A DNA stretch of 64,000 nucleotides. Source: Sphagnum compactum (lineage: Eukaryota; Bryophyta; Sphagnopsida; Sphagnales). Positions 1 to 10,712 of this stretch are shown one piece after another. Below the pieces are notes generated by a model. It was not told where the DNA came from and searched no databases. It saw only the letters and a program-made list of their open reading frames with translations. Numbering within the stretch: the first letter of the stretch is position 1; the number at the start of each line of letters is the position of its first letter. The stretch is taken from assembly GCA_965153455.1 (NCBI GenBank), contig OZ234493.1, positions 23,798,213 to 23,862,212 of the forward strand. The letters run 5' to 3'. A program made the position numbers and the translations under genes.

Positions 1-3000
1 AATTATTTATATCCATTAAAACATCATATACATTATGCCATTCTATTTTTTTTGGTCTTACGTGGGTAGGTAAATAAGTAGGTATTAACTACTAGTTACC
101 ACACACACTTTAGCTAGCTACCTACTTACATGGATACCTACATACCTATTTACCACCTACTACATACTTACATATTAATTTATAAGCACCACCAATTACC
201 TATTTACATAATGAATTTGATTTTCATTGTGAATTTAAATAGGTATTTTATAACATTTGAAAATTGTTCAAATTTCAAAAATATGTTGTGTTTATATTTA
301 TGCAATTAATTTGTTATCACGTGAAGTGGTGGTTGGATGGTTAAAAGACTTGCCATATGGCCATGAAGGTGAGGATTCAAATCTCACTCTTGACATCCTA
401 TGAATGTGATTAAAATTGATCATGTTATAATTGTGAGTAGTCACATTGACATGGCACCTTTTTTGTTGTTAAACCATACATGAACATGTAAAATGTTTTG
501 TATGTGTAAGCATTTACGAAAGTCAAGATGTATGGTCACAAAATTGATGCCTATAGCATCATGGAACTTATTGTCCCCCATATAAATTGTTTTAGTAATA
601 CCAAGATACCATTAATATTGAAATAAATTCCATTGGAATGACATGTGTTGATTTGCCCCAAAATCAAAAAAAAAAAAAATCAAAATGAAAAGGGAATTTC
701 ATTAACACTTTGAAGAGGTATAGTTGACCATCATTGGTTGAAATTAAATTTAATCAAGGTTTTTGGAACTTGATTAAACATGTCCTTCTTACATTTTCAA
801 CATTTAAGTTACTTGTGTTTTTTTTCCCCAATATTGACATTATCACAGGTGGAAATCAATTTGGATTTGAATGTGACATAAAATATTGAGATTTTTGAAG
901 TTTTGTAATCTTATTCACTTTCAAAAAATACTTTGAGTTTAGTCCCCAAACAACTTAAGTGTATTAGGAAGGATAATTACATCCATTATGGATTGGGCAC
1001 ATTCACCACTAAATTTCCCTATAAAAATATACAAATAGACACAACTTTGTTTATACTTCATTTCATAGTCCTTGATGAGCTTTTAAATTTTTTGGTTTTT
1101 GGATAATCTAAAGGATCAAATTTGCCACTCTAGCATTCATTCAAGATCTACACCCACACATTTAATACAAAGATGAGTAAGTTTGTAAAGTTGAAACATT
1201 GCACTTATGATGATACACTATAATTTGGTGTGCAACATACCACATGATTTAAATTGATACAATTAATACAACTTGATATATTAAAATACTAAAGGAAAAA
1301 AATTGAATGTCACATTTTAAACTCATAAAATATATTGCATAATGTATGTTCAAATGTTATATTTGCTCAAATGTTAATACATTACAACATTAATACATTG
1401 ACATTTTAATATTGATGACCAAAATTGAACTTTTCAACCTACATGGAAACCTTAGAAAATTTTGGAAAAGAATTTACAAATTGCATAATTTGACGAAAAA
1501 ATGGTTCATAGACTTAGTATCAAATGTTGTGAATAATGAATGGTTAATTTAAGAATTAGTACTAAATGATCAAATGTGAATGTACCACAACTATGATTTT
1601 TGTGTAATATTATTATGTTCTCATTTGATCCAAACCCACAAAATTTCATGAAAAAATTGTTTCAAAATAATATTCTTTTTCTTTTCTTGAATTGTTTTGT
1701 TTCATTTAATTTCATTACACTTTTACATTCTAGGGTACAAGATTACTAGCTTCACCATTCCTAAGGATCATTTTTTGAATTTTGAAACTAAATAAAAGGG
1801 TTAAGAAGCTAAAGAAAATATGTGCAAACAATTGCATAATACACCTAGTATAACAAAATATGTATTATAAGCTTGGTAAGTGTACCACAAGGTTTTAAAT
1901 CAAAGGTGATTCAAAATAAGTTCACACAATGAAAACAATCAAAATATATGCCACACACTAAACATCAAAAGCTTTTCCACAAGAATATAATGCATTGCAG
2001 TGTATCACTTTTTTAATACATAGATCTAATTACATTGATACAATAAAAACCTGAAACAAAAAAATCATTAATATAAGAAAATAACAAACTCTCAAAATTG
2101 TTAATGCATTTGTGAACATGTAACAAATAACCAAGTTCACAAATTGCAAATAATGTATAGGTAAAATCTTATAATAAATTTTGATATCACACATTTTTCT
2201 TTGATTGAATAACAATTTTTTAAAAAATTTGATTGTTGCAAGAAATCACACAATTTGTTGCCTTTTGTTTAATTATTAGTTCCAATAGCATGAGTTGACT
2301 AAAGTTGTGAAAAATGCATAATTAATCAAGAAGTTCAAATTTCCTATCAATAAACATGCAAATCATTTAAAACAAACATAGCAAAATTCAACTTTACTCA
2401 CAATACATTGTATCATAGCCCCTTTTTATCTTTTTCATCATGGGTGTAAATTTGAACTCAAATTGGCCACCATCTGCATGATATGGACTTGAACTTGGGT
2501 TGGTTGCCACGTGCACAATGTGAACTTGAACTTGGGCTAGTTGCCATGTGCATAGAACATAGATTATTCACAATGGAAATTTCATAATGACAAACAAATG
2601 TCTTTTCATTTGTTATTCAACTCACTAACTTCCGAGGAAGTGCAATATTTTACATTCAAGTTGCACTTGTAAAAAGTTATAGTTATTTATTTAGCTAATA
2701 CTTTTGAAGTGATGGATCATCTTATATACTTAGCAATGAATTGTTTTAGGAAAATTAACAATGAATATGAAAATATTCTAATAGTAACATCATTCACCTT
2801 CACATGTTTATTGTTGTTTGATTTTCAAGAATAACTTGAGTGTTGGAATTGCTCTTGCTCGAAATTATTGTTGGGAAAACAATGACATAAAGAGAAAACA
2901 AGGGTCAAGGAAGGAAAAGGGTGCCCAAAAGTTATTTTTCTTGATCCTCCTCTTTACAAAATACCAATTAATTTTTTTTGTTCCTTGACTTTCTAGCACA

Positions 3001-3380
3001 TAAGAAATTACGTAAACACTCACCAACAAATAATACAATAGTTCACGATAAAACATTTAGTTTGTAAACAAAATCCATCACCCAAATCCTAATGATTGAA
3101 AAAAATTACAACAACATAATTGGTTTATAAAGAAAGTGAAAAAGAAAAAGAAACCAAGAAGTGCATTGTGGTCATGACATGGAGCATTTATACTCCATGA
3201 TTTTGTTGTAGAGGTTATGTTCATCTCAGGAGGTTTATGGCGGGCAACTAGTCTTTTTTTCAAGAGGAGTCTTCTCATGCCTCATGTGCGCCCCATTTTC
3301 ACCATTCATGTGTGCCCTATTCTCACCATTCATGGGAAGATTTTTCAATTACTCGTTTTCGCTGATGTTTAATTTTAGGG
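1..3380. other. AT-rich intergenic DNA
   Basis: Apart from the tRNA-like sequence near 322-392, no open frame here looks coding. Visible structure is minor. TAGGTA/TACCTA-type motifs occur in both orientations at about 65-170 and could form imperfect hairpins. A 37-bp unit is tandemly duplicated at 2485-2558, sharing a GAACTTGAACTTGGG core. A ~25-bp imperfect direct duplication lies at about 3280-3331. Confidence 0.6.
322..392 (+). other. tRNA-like sequence, possibly a tRNA-derived SINE head
   Basis: Around 331-352 there is a box-A-like stretch (TGGATGGTTAAAAG), and around 371-386 a box-B-like stretch (GGATTCAAATC) enclosed by GTGAG and CTCAC, which can pair as a T-arm stem. The spacing is close to that of a tRNA gene. 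I cannot fold a convincing acceptor stem or assign an anticodon, so this is not a confident functional tRNA. A decayed tRNA or the Pol III head of a SINE is more likely. Confidence 0.3.
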
Positions 3381-3389
3381 AGAGTTGAT

Positions 3390-5980
3390 GAGTACAGCTG
3401 CGTCACTGGAACTTTGTGGCCATGACATTAATTATTCCTTTGGAAGACATCATTGCCGCCTTGTGCTAGCTGCACCCCCCTCCTTCAGGCCTTGTCCCTC
3501 CACCTATTTTTTATTATTAACCTAAACACGTTTTTGTCTTGGATAGGACTTTGTTTGCCCAAGCCTAGCCATTGTTCCGCATTTATCTTTGGGTGAAGTT
3601 TCTGGGATGGTATATGAACATCTCTCAGGTTGTTTCATACTAGAGGACCCATCTTTAGGGCTTTCAAAATTATTTAGGCTGTTGTTGTTGTTGTTCATGG
3701 GGATATCCCTAGGTGGTGGCCCTAGTGCTAGGGGCTAATAAATTGTTGACAATGGTAGAGGACATTGGTGGTCTTTGTCCTATTGTTGTGTGTGAGGTGT
3801 TTCTTTGACTTATTAGTCATTCCATTATCCTTTAGCTTCAGGGGCCATTTCAAGAGCACCTATCCCCCCATCAGTTTGGAAAATCATCCCTTGGAGGTTG
3901 TGAAGCCATCCTTTTTGGCATCTAAACCCTCTTCGACCTACACCCTGATTGGGCCATGATGTAGGTTAATGTAAAAAACGCTTTTAATAATGTTTCTTGA
4001 ATTGTTTAAAAAAAAAAAAAAGTGATGTTGGGGGCCTTTGGTGAACCCCTTTACCAGGTTCTTTTATGGTGTTCATTCTTTTCTTTACTACCAGCTTGGG
4101 CAACATGTGGAGGGGGTCATCATTATTTGTCATCTTCAGGCAAGAAATAGGGTGACCTTCTAGGAGGTCCTTTATTTGTTTTGGCCCATTATCAAGTTCT
4201 CTTAGAGCCCATTGCGTGGGCCTTTAGTTACTTATTTCCATCCTTAGCAAATGATACCCACATCGTGGGGCCTATGAATGAAATTACCCGCACCTTTGAC
4301 CACCTTTTGACCCAATTAACCCTAGTTGGGCTTAGGGTCAAAATGTCAAAGTGCAAGCTTTAAAGTCCATTAAGGATATCTACAGGTGTGAAAGTTCCCC
4401 AAGGCTACATTTTGGTGACAAAGCGCTTACGCATTTTGGGTGTGCTAGTGGGTTCTTAGGACTTTACCACGCATTTTTTGGATGAGGCTTTATCTCAAAA
4501 CATGGCACATATCGATGATCTTCGTTTCCTGGGAGACACCCAGGTTGCTTTGGGCATTTTGTCTTCATGTGTACCTCATTGACCTTCTTATCTCACATGG
4601 ACAATACCTCTTTATTCTTCCTTCTTATATCTTTTGGCAAGTTTCGACAAGAAAGTTATGTAGGTATGTTGGGACATTATGGATCTAGGATCGTGGGAGG
4701 CTTTTTAGGGCCCCTTAGTGAAATGTCATGTTCAATTACCGATATCTTTTGGTGGTATAGGCCTTCTTTCTATGGAGGATTGTGCCCCATTTGCTTTTCT
4801 AGGGAGTTCGACTTTGGTGGCTCTGTTTTTGTGCTTTAGGTTTCGTATTTTCAATAGACTTGTTTTGGAGGAGTATGTTGTTCATGTTGAAGGGGGCCCA
4901 CATTTGCTTCAATCATGTATACGTGTAGCACAAGATGACCTTCCTTTTGCAACTAGGGAGATACACCATTCTTTTGAGAGTCTGGCGATTATCGACGCCT
5001 CATGTTTATAAGCATCTTTGATGGATATCCACCATGACACATCTTTTAGGTCTATCTTGGAGGATGACTCCATTTCCAGAGCTCGCATTCATTCTTGTTC
5101 GGGCAAGGGGCAAGGTTATGGTTGGTTGTTAGGCCATCTATTTATTCATTTTGCATTGCACACTTTATTTTCACCTTCATGTTGCATTTACATTTCGGTT
5201 TGATTTAGCCTTTAGCATTTAGTTTTCACACATGTGAATGTGGACCCGGGTTTGACACATTTGGCACGCACTTAGCTTGCTATTCATTTGGAGGTCAATG
5301 AATAGCCACACATGACGCCATTTGAAACGTCATGTATGCCCTCACATGAGAGAATGGGCATGCTGTATGGAGAGAACCGTGGTACGTTTTTATGTCAAGA
5401 ATTTCATTATGAGCCAATCTCTACATGACCCAAGAGGACTAGGTCTTTATTGCTAATGTGGTGGTTATCGACCCAATGCGGGAGATGGTGGTTTTGAATG
5501 TCATTAGTCGACTAATAAGTGCAACTACAAAACTTAACATCATTGCTAAGATCCCCAAGTATAGAAGGCTTCATGAAGGGCACCACTTTATTCCGATGGC
5601 CATGGAGGTGCATGATGCACCTGAACGTGATATGGATCGTTTCATTAGGGAGTGTGTTCATATTTTCCACGATAGACGATCGAGAGGTCATTTATCCTTG
5701 TCTTTTTGCATTCAATTTTTCAGGCAACATGTTAGTATTGCTCTTCAACGTGCTTTAGCCTTTGCCATAGAAAGGAAGATTGCATTGGCAGGTGATGTTT
5801 GTTCTAGACCTCCCATTACTTCATGATTTGCATGCAGGAGACATTAGAGGGGCAGTGGGTGAAATAGTTCCTACCATGAGAGGGACTAACTCTCTCCCTC
5901 TTTTTGGTTCTTATGGGCTGTTCGTCTTTTGGCCTTTCTTTGGCCTTCCCTTTTTGTCTCCCCTGCGATGAACGGCCATC
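3390..5980 (+). mobile_element. Decayed retroelement with reverse transcriptase and C-terminal nuclease-like region
   Basis: Conceptual translation in shifting plus-strand frames gives pieces typical of a plant reverse-transcriptase element. Near 3560-3640 there is SLGEVSGMVYEHLSGCF. RT motif A reads VNVKNAFNNV at about 3965-3994. Motif C reads SLANDTHIVGP at about 4241-4273, followed by a palm/thumb-like stretch ending in VKMSKCKL at about 4360. Downstream pieces (4430-5200) continue this with many stops and frame changes. The most intact block is 5458-5826, about 122 codons, containing VVVIDPMREM and HHFIPMAMEVHDA. This resembles the nuclease-like C terminus found after RT in some non-LTR-type elements; that assignment is inference. 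Both catalytic positions of the RT are changed (Asp to Asn), and an A-run interrupts the frame near 4009-4021. The copy cannot be functional. No LTRs or target-site duplications were recognised. Confidence 0.75.
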
Positions 5981-6278
5981 AATCTTTTATTGGATTTTTG
6001 TGGGGATTTTGCCATAACTACCTAGATGACAATTAAATCTAATCTGTATTGATACACAAATGTTTGATACATTGTTGATTGGGTAACTTTGTTGTGATAC
6101 ATTCTTGGTAAGATGCAAAATTACCCCATGAATTCCCCCAAATAGGCAGATTGTTTTTCATTTTTTTCTCATCCATTTTCACTTGTTTGAGATTTTTGAA
6201 TAGGGCAAACCCATGTTGTGAACACATGGCATCAAAACCTCAAGATCATTTTATGCTTGGGTCTTAAAACAAAAGAAA

Positions 6279-7030
6279 AACTACATTAATTAAAAAAAGA
6301 CTTATTGATTGAATGGATGACAATAATCCTTGGCATTACATTCATCGAATTCCGTTTGAAGAAACTTCACTTGGGTTGGTTGAAACTGAATAAATCATGG
6401 ATGCTGTTTCAGGCCTTTTGTCATCCATGAGGTATTGATTGTGGTGTACATAATTGGCCAAAACTCCAAATGTTCAACCCATTCTAAATGCTATTGGAAG
6501 GCTATAAGTTACTTCATCCAAAATACAGTGTGCAGGCCATTTTTTGTTGTACGAAGGCAAACCACATTAACTAAAAGAGTTGTCGACTGAATGGATGACT
6601 TTGACCCTTAACATTACGATCATCCAATTCTATTCAGAGAACACTTGCATTGGTTGAAACATCCATCATGTATGGCAGTTTCAGGCCTTTTGTCATCCAT
6701 GAAGTATTCCATTGCAGTGTCCATAATATCTACCCAAACTTCCAACTAATTTTCACACTATTTAAAGACTTGAAGCTACTTCATCCATAGTACAGTTGGT
6801 TTTACAGGCCATTTTACTGGTGCCATTGGGAGCTATTCCTTACAGTGGCAAACTACATTGCCTAAAAGAGTTGCTGACTGAACGGATGACATCGACCCTT
6901 AACATTATGTTCATCCAATTCTCTTTGGAGAACACCTGGGTTAGTTGAACCTGAATCATGGATGCAGTTTCAGGCCTTTTGTCATCCATGAAGTATCAAT
7001 GGCGCAATACATAATCGGAACTCCTGTTGC
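6279..7030. repeat. Three imperfect tandem copies of a ~280-bp unit upstream of the hyccin gene
   Basis: Copies start near 6279, 6558 and 6849. Each opens with an AACTACATT..CTAAAAGAGTTG-like stretch and an ACTGAATGGATGAC-like stretch, and each carries TTTCAGGCCTTTTGTCATCC. Copies 1 and 2 are about 278 and 291 bp and both end near a CAGGCCATTTT segment. The third is cut off after about 180 bp, where the hyccin 5' flank begins. The copies are clearly diverged, so the duplication is not recent. Confidence 0.8.
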
Positions 7031-7197
7031 AGTGCAGTTGGAGCCTTACGCCGCAGCAGCAGCAGCGGAAGAAGGAGAAGAGGGAGAGGCTTTTCTTTCC
7101 TCCTTGCCTCCCGGATGCTCTCGTGGGGCATTTGGCATTCGATTTTTGCAAGGTCGTAAGTAGTACATCAGCAGCAGCAGGAGGAATCGAAGTTGAA

Positions 7198-10100
7198 ATG
7201 TCTGTGTTGCAGCAGCAGAAGATGCAGATTGGCAATGGGAACATGGGGAAAGCTCTTGAAAGTATCCGCACTCTCGCCAAGATATTGGATCACTTCGACA
7301 TCTTGACCCTCTCGCAGGTAGTGAGCTCAGCATTTTTACTACAGCTCAGTTTCTGGGAGTGTTTTTCTGGCGACTTGATAGATCCTGATTTTTATTTCTT
7401 TTTAAAATTAGGGTTTTTTTCTTTCTTTTGCACACTGAATTCACTGTGTCATGAAGGTAGGGTTTGAAAGAAAGGAGAGCCTTTTGTTGGTGTTTAGGGT
7501 TTAGGGCTTAGAGGGGCGGGAAGAAGATGTGGAAACAGCCTTGTGGTGATACGGTCCTTGGAGTACAAGCTGGTGTGGTATTGTGATGAAGCCTTTTTTG
7601 GATCATCACGTTGGTTTCGAGATCACGAAGGTTTAGGATCAGTAATTAGGGTAAGATGCCCAAGGAGGATCTGGTGGCATTTTGATGAACCCTTTTGAGG
7701 TATCTGTGATTCTGATCAGTCTCTGTATTATTCTGCTTCTTAGGGAACATCTTTGATGTTCAATTGTGGGGTTTTTGGGGTGTTTGAGTACAGGAATCCC
7801 AGAATCCTGCCAAAGATCTGTTAGATGATGAGCATGTTGCTGATCTCATTTGTTACAGATTGGCTGAGTCCACTTCTGGAAGGGTAAGTGAGCAGTTTCC
7901 CTACCCCTATTTTTTTGCAGGAGACAGAAACCCTAGATGGAACTCAGGATCACTACATGAAGGGAATGGGGCTAGGGGAAGACCTTCCTCCAAGACAGAA
8001 CATAATTAAGAGACTGGATGTTTGTTCTTGTAGTCCTGCATGATTTTTGCACAATGCTGCCATCCTTGTCCTCCTCACTCTCTTGAAATACTGGGCTGCT
8101 TGAGTGGATGGAATTTGATACTCTAATATCTCTACTCTGTGGTGAGTACAGCATGAGAATTGATGGATATCTCAATAAGTGTGAGTGGCATGTTGTGATA
8201 TGTTTATGGGGGTTTAGAGCCAATGCCATCAGCCCGCACCTTCATTGAAACGAATCATTAGTAAACTTTCATGCAAAGATAGAATCTGTGATGGTATTGT
8301 TAGTGCTATCATAGAGTCAGCCCTTGTAGCAAATAAGTCATAATACCAGCAGATGAACCTTCACTGACCATGACACTTCTATTCTGCGCCTGCCTGCTAC
8401 TCCTGTCCTTCTCTATGAAACTTTGATGGAGGATAACAAAGCATAGTAACCAACTGGAGCAACTATAGTCAACTGTGACCAACATTGCATTGCTTTGAAA
8501 ATGGAATACAGGGCAATGATGAGATGTGTCAATGGTTATTTGACACATACCAAACAGAGGACATGGAATTACAAGCAGTTGTTTTGCGATTCATACCTAC
8601 TCTGTGTGGTCTCTACTTGCCCCATGCTGTGAGCTGTCCTGACGAGCCCCTTGCAGGTATTTCTATGTAAGTGTCTGTTTGCTGGTTTTATCTTCCCTAC
8701 TCCTCTGCTTCTGTTGGAGTTACAGTGCTTCCCAATCTGCGGACAAACCTGTTGATGAAATGTCATGCATTTCATGGTCAAGTGCCTTTCAACTTCTGTG
8801 TCCCCTCTGAGGTGATTCTATTTAGTAAAGAAACTGTGATTGGGCAGGATTTGAGGCAGTTTTGCTAGCATTATATGCAACAGAGCTCAGAGCTCGAAAT
8901 GGAGCGCCGCTTCTTATCAACATTCCGAGTCTTTCACAACCTAGTCCCTACCATACTCCCCACAAAACTTCCCGCTCTTCTGCCCAGCTGGTATATTCGT
9001 GGACCCTGATATTTGCCCAAGTATTTTGAACTTCAATCTGAGTGCCTTATTGTATGTGCTTTGCATTCTGAAATGCAGAATTGGAGATCACATGGTACGT
9101 TATAAAATTTGCTTGTTTATGCCTGTACAGCAGCAAGTGGGAGAAGTGTCGTCAGCCTTGGAGCCCCAAGTTGCCATAAAGAGTACAAAACGGGCATCAA
9201 TTGTAGGAGTTGCACTGGAGCTATTTTGGAGGAGGATTGTGGTGATGCCTTTGAAAGCAAAGCTTGACCTCTGTCACTATGCCAAAGTGTATGTTCCTCT
9301 TGATTATCCACTGGATTGCAAGAGATTGAATAGACATCTCTAATATGTTTTGTGCAACTTATTTCTTCTGCACTTTTGACATTGACCAGTCCCACTGTTT
9401 CCTTTCCTTGATCCTCCCAGCTGCTGCTGATGGGAATTTTGGGGACAGCTGGGCAGTCCAGGGATGCTCTTGGGTGAATGATGTGGATGCCATATCCAAC
9501 CTCACAATCCTGCCTTCCCAGTCAATAAGCACCAGTCAGCCAAAGGGTGACCATGTGGCTCCAAAGCAGGGGATAACACTGGATGTAGGGAAGCCACTAG
9601 CTGTAGATGAGCAGTCTGTACAGCATTCTCCTGCTGCAAGTTCACGAACTCGTGGGAAGTCATTGGAGAAACAATTTTCAGGTATATCCTTTTTCTTGTT
9701 TTCCACATCTGCTCTCTTTCTTACCTGCCCATTAATCTGAACAACTGATGTTTTAATGTGTCAACAAATCTTTTGTCAGAGAATGCATGGACAAGCTTAA
9801 ATTTTTTTTGTGGTTGAACCAGAGGTTGCTTGACAAATCTCAAGCTGCCAATGTTGCATTTGATTGGTTTTGGAAGGTTGTGGCTCAAGAAACCTGTATA
9901 GCTCACAAGGGGGTTAATCTGTCTTATTGCAAAAGGCTGTTCTTGTTTCAAATGTGGAGAAAACCTCTTTTCCTTCCAGGAATGAGGAAAAGAAACAAGA
10001 GGAAACAAGTTTTAGAAGCACGTATGGAAGCTCTTGTTGCCACAAGGAGTACACTGATTCTTTTGCTTAGGATTTAGTTTCTCAGTTGGGAAGCTTTGAA

Positions 10101-10712
10101 AGGGCCCCCATAGCTGGAAGTGTGCTGAGTGGTTGGTATTCTAAATTTGTAGAATCTGCCACATATGCCATAAATGGATACAGCCTATTTACTGACTAGA
10201 GGATTAGAAACACAATTTGAATGTCACCTGACCTTCACCTTCACTTGAAAAAGAAGCTGACAATCTTGATGTTCCAGAAAATTCCAATCTGAAAAGCTCC
10301 AAGAAAGAGAAGAAAGTTGACAGCAGAAGCCACAAAGTACAGTTCTCTGGCTAGGATTTATACTCATGTGGTCAATTGTTTTGATGTGATGTTTGGATCA
10401 GCAGGAGTTGTGGTGTCCACTCCTGACTCACCAACAGGTGCTAATTACCATGAAGTTGGAGAATTTCATTACCCAGGTGACCAACTGGATGCTCCCAGGG
10501 TAACTCTGGACCAAGATATTCTACGACCTATTTTCAAGGTGCTTGGCCATTGCCTCATGGGACCCACAAGCTCCCCAGAATTGAGGGCAGCAGCAGTAGA
10601 TGCTGCCCGTGCACTTTATGTGCGTGCAAGTCATGCTTTGAATCCAGAGGCAATTCTGGTGTCACGGAGCCTGCTGAGGTTGCATGCAGCTGCACTTATC
10701 AGCTCCCGCTAG
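7198..10712 (+). CDS. Hyccin family protein (PI4-kinase complex subunit), multi-exon, middle unresolved
   Basis: Plant hyccins (HYC, FAM126 homologues) are known as plasma-membrane subunits of the PI4K-alpha1 complex that makes PI4P. Supported exons with consistent phases are 7198-7317, 7794-7883, 8512-8656, 8848-8990, 9131-9288 and 9449-9681. They encode the hyccin helical core, including LRFIPTLCGLYLP, FEAVLLALYATELRARNGAP and STKRASIVGVALELFWRRI. The last exon contains ILRPIFKVLGHCLMGPTSS and ASHALNPEAILVSRSLLRL and stops at 10710-10712; this segment matches the conserved C terminus of plant hyccins. Between 9682 and about 10450 the structure is uncertain. A Lys/Glu-rich exon beginning near 10254 would fit the phase, but its join to the last exon is not settled. 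The start at 7198 (MSVLQQQKMQ) was chosen because the upstream in-frame ATG at 7027 adds low-complexity sequence. The protein is probably soluble and recruited to the membrane through partners. Confidence 0.82.
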
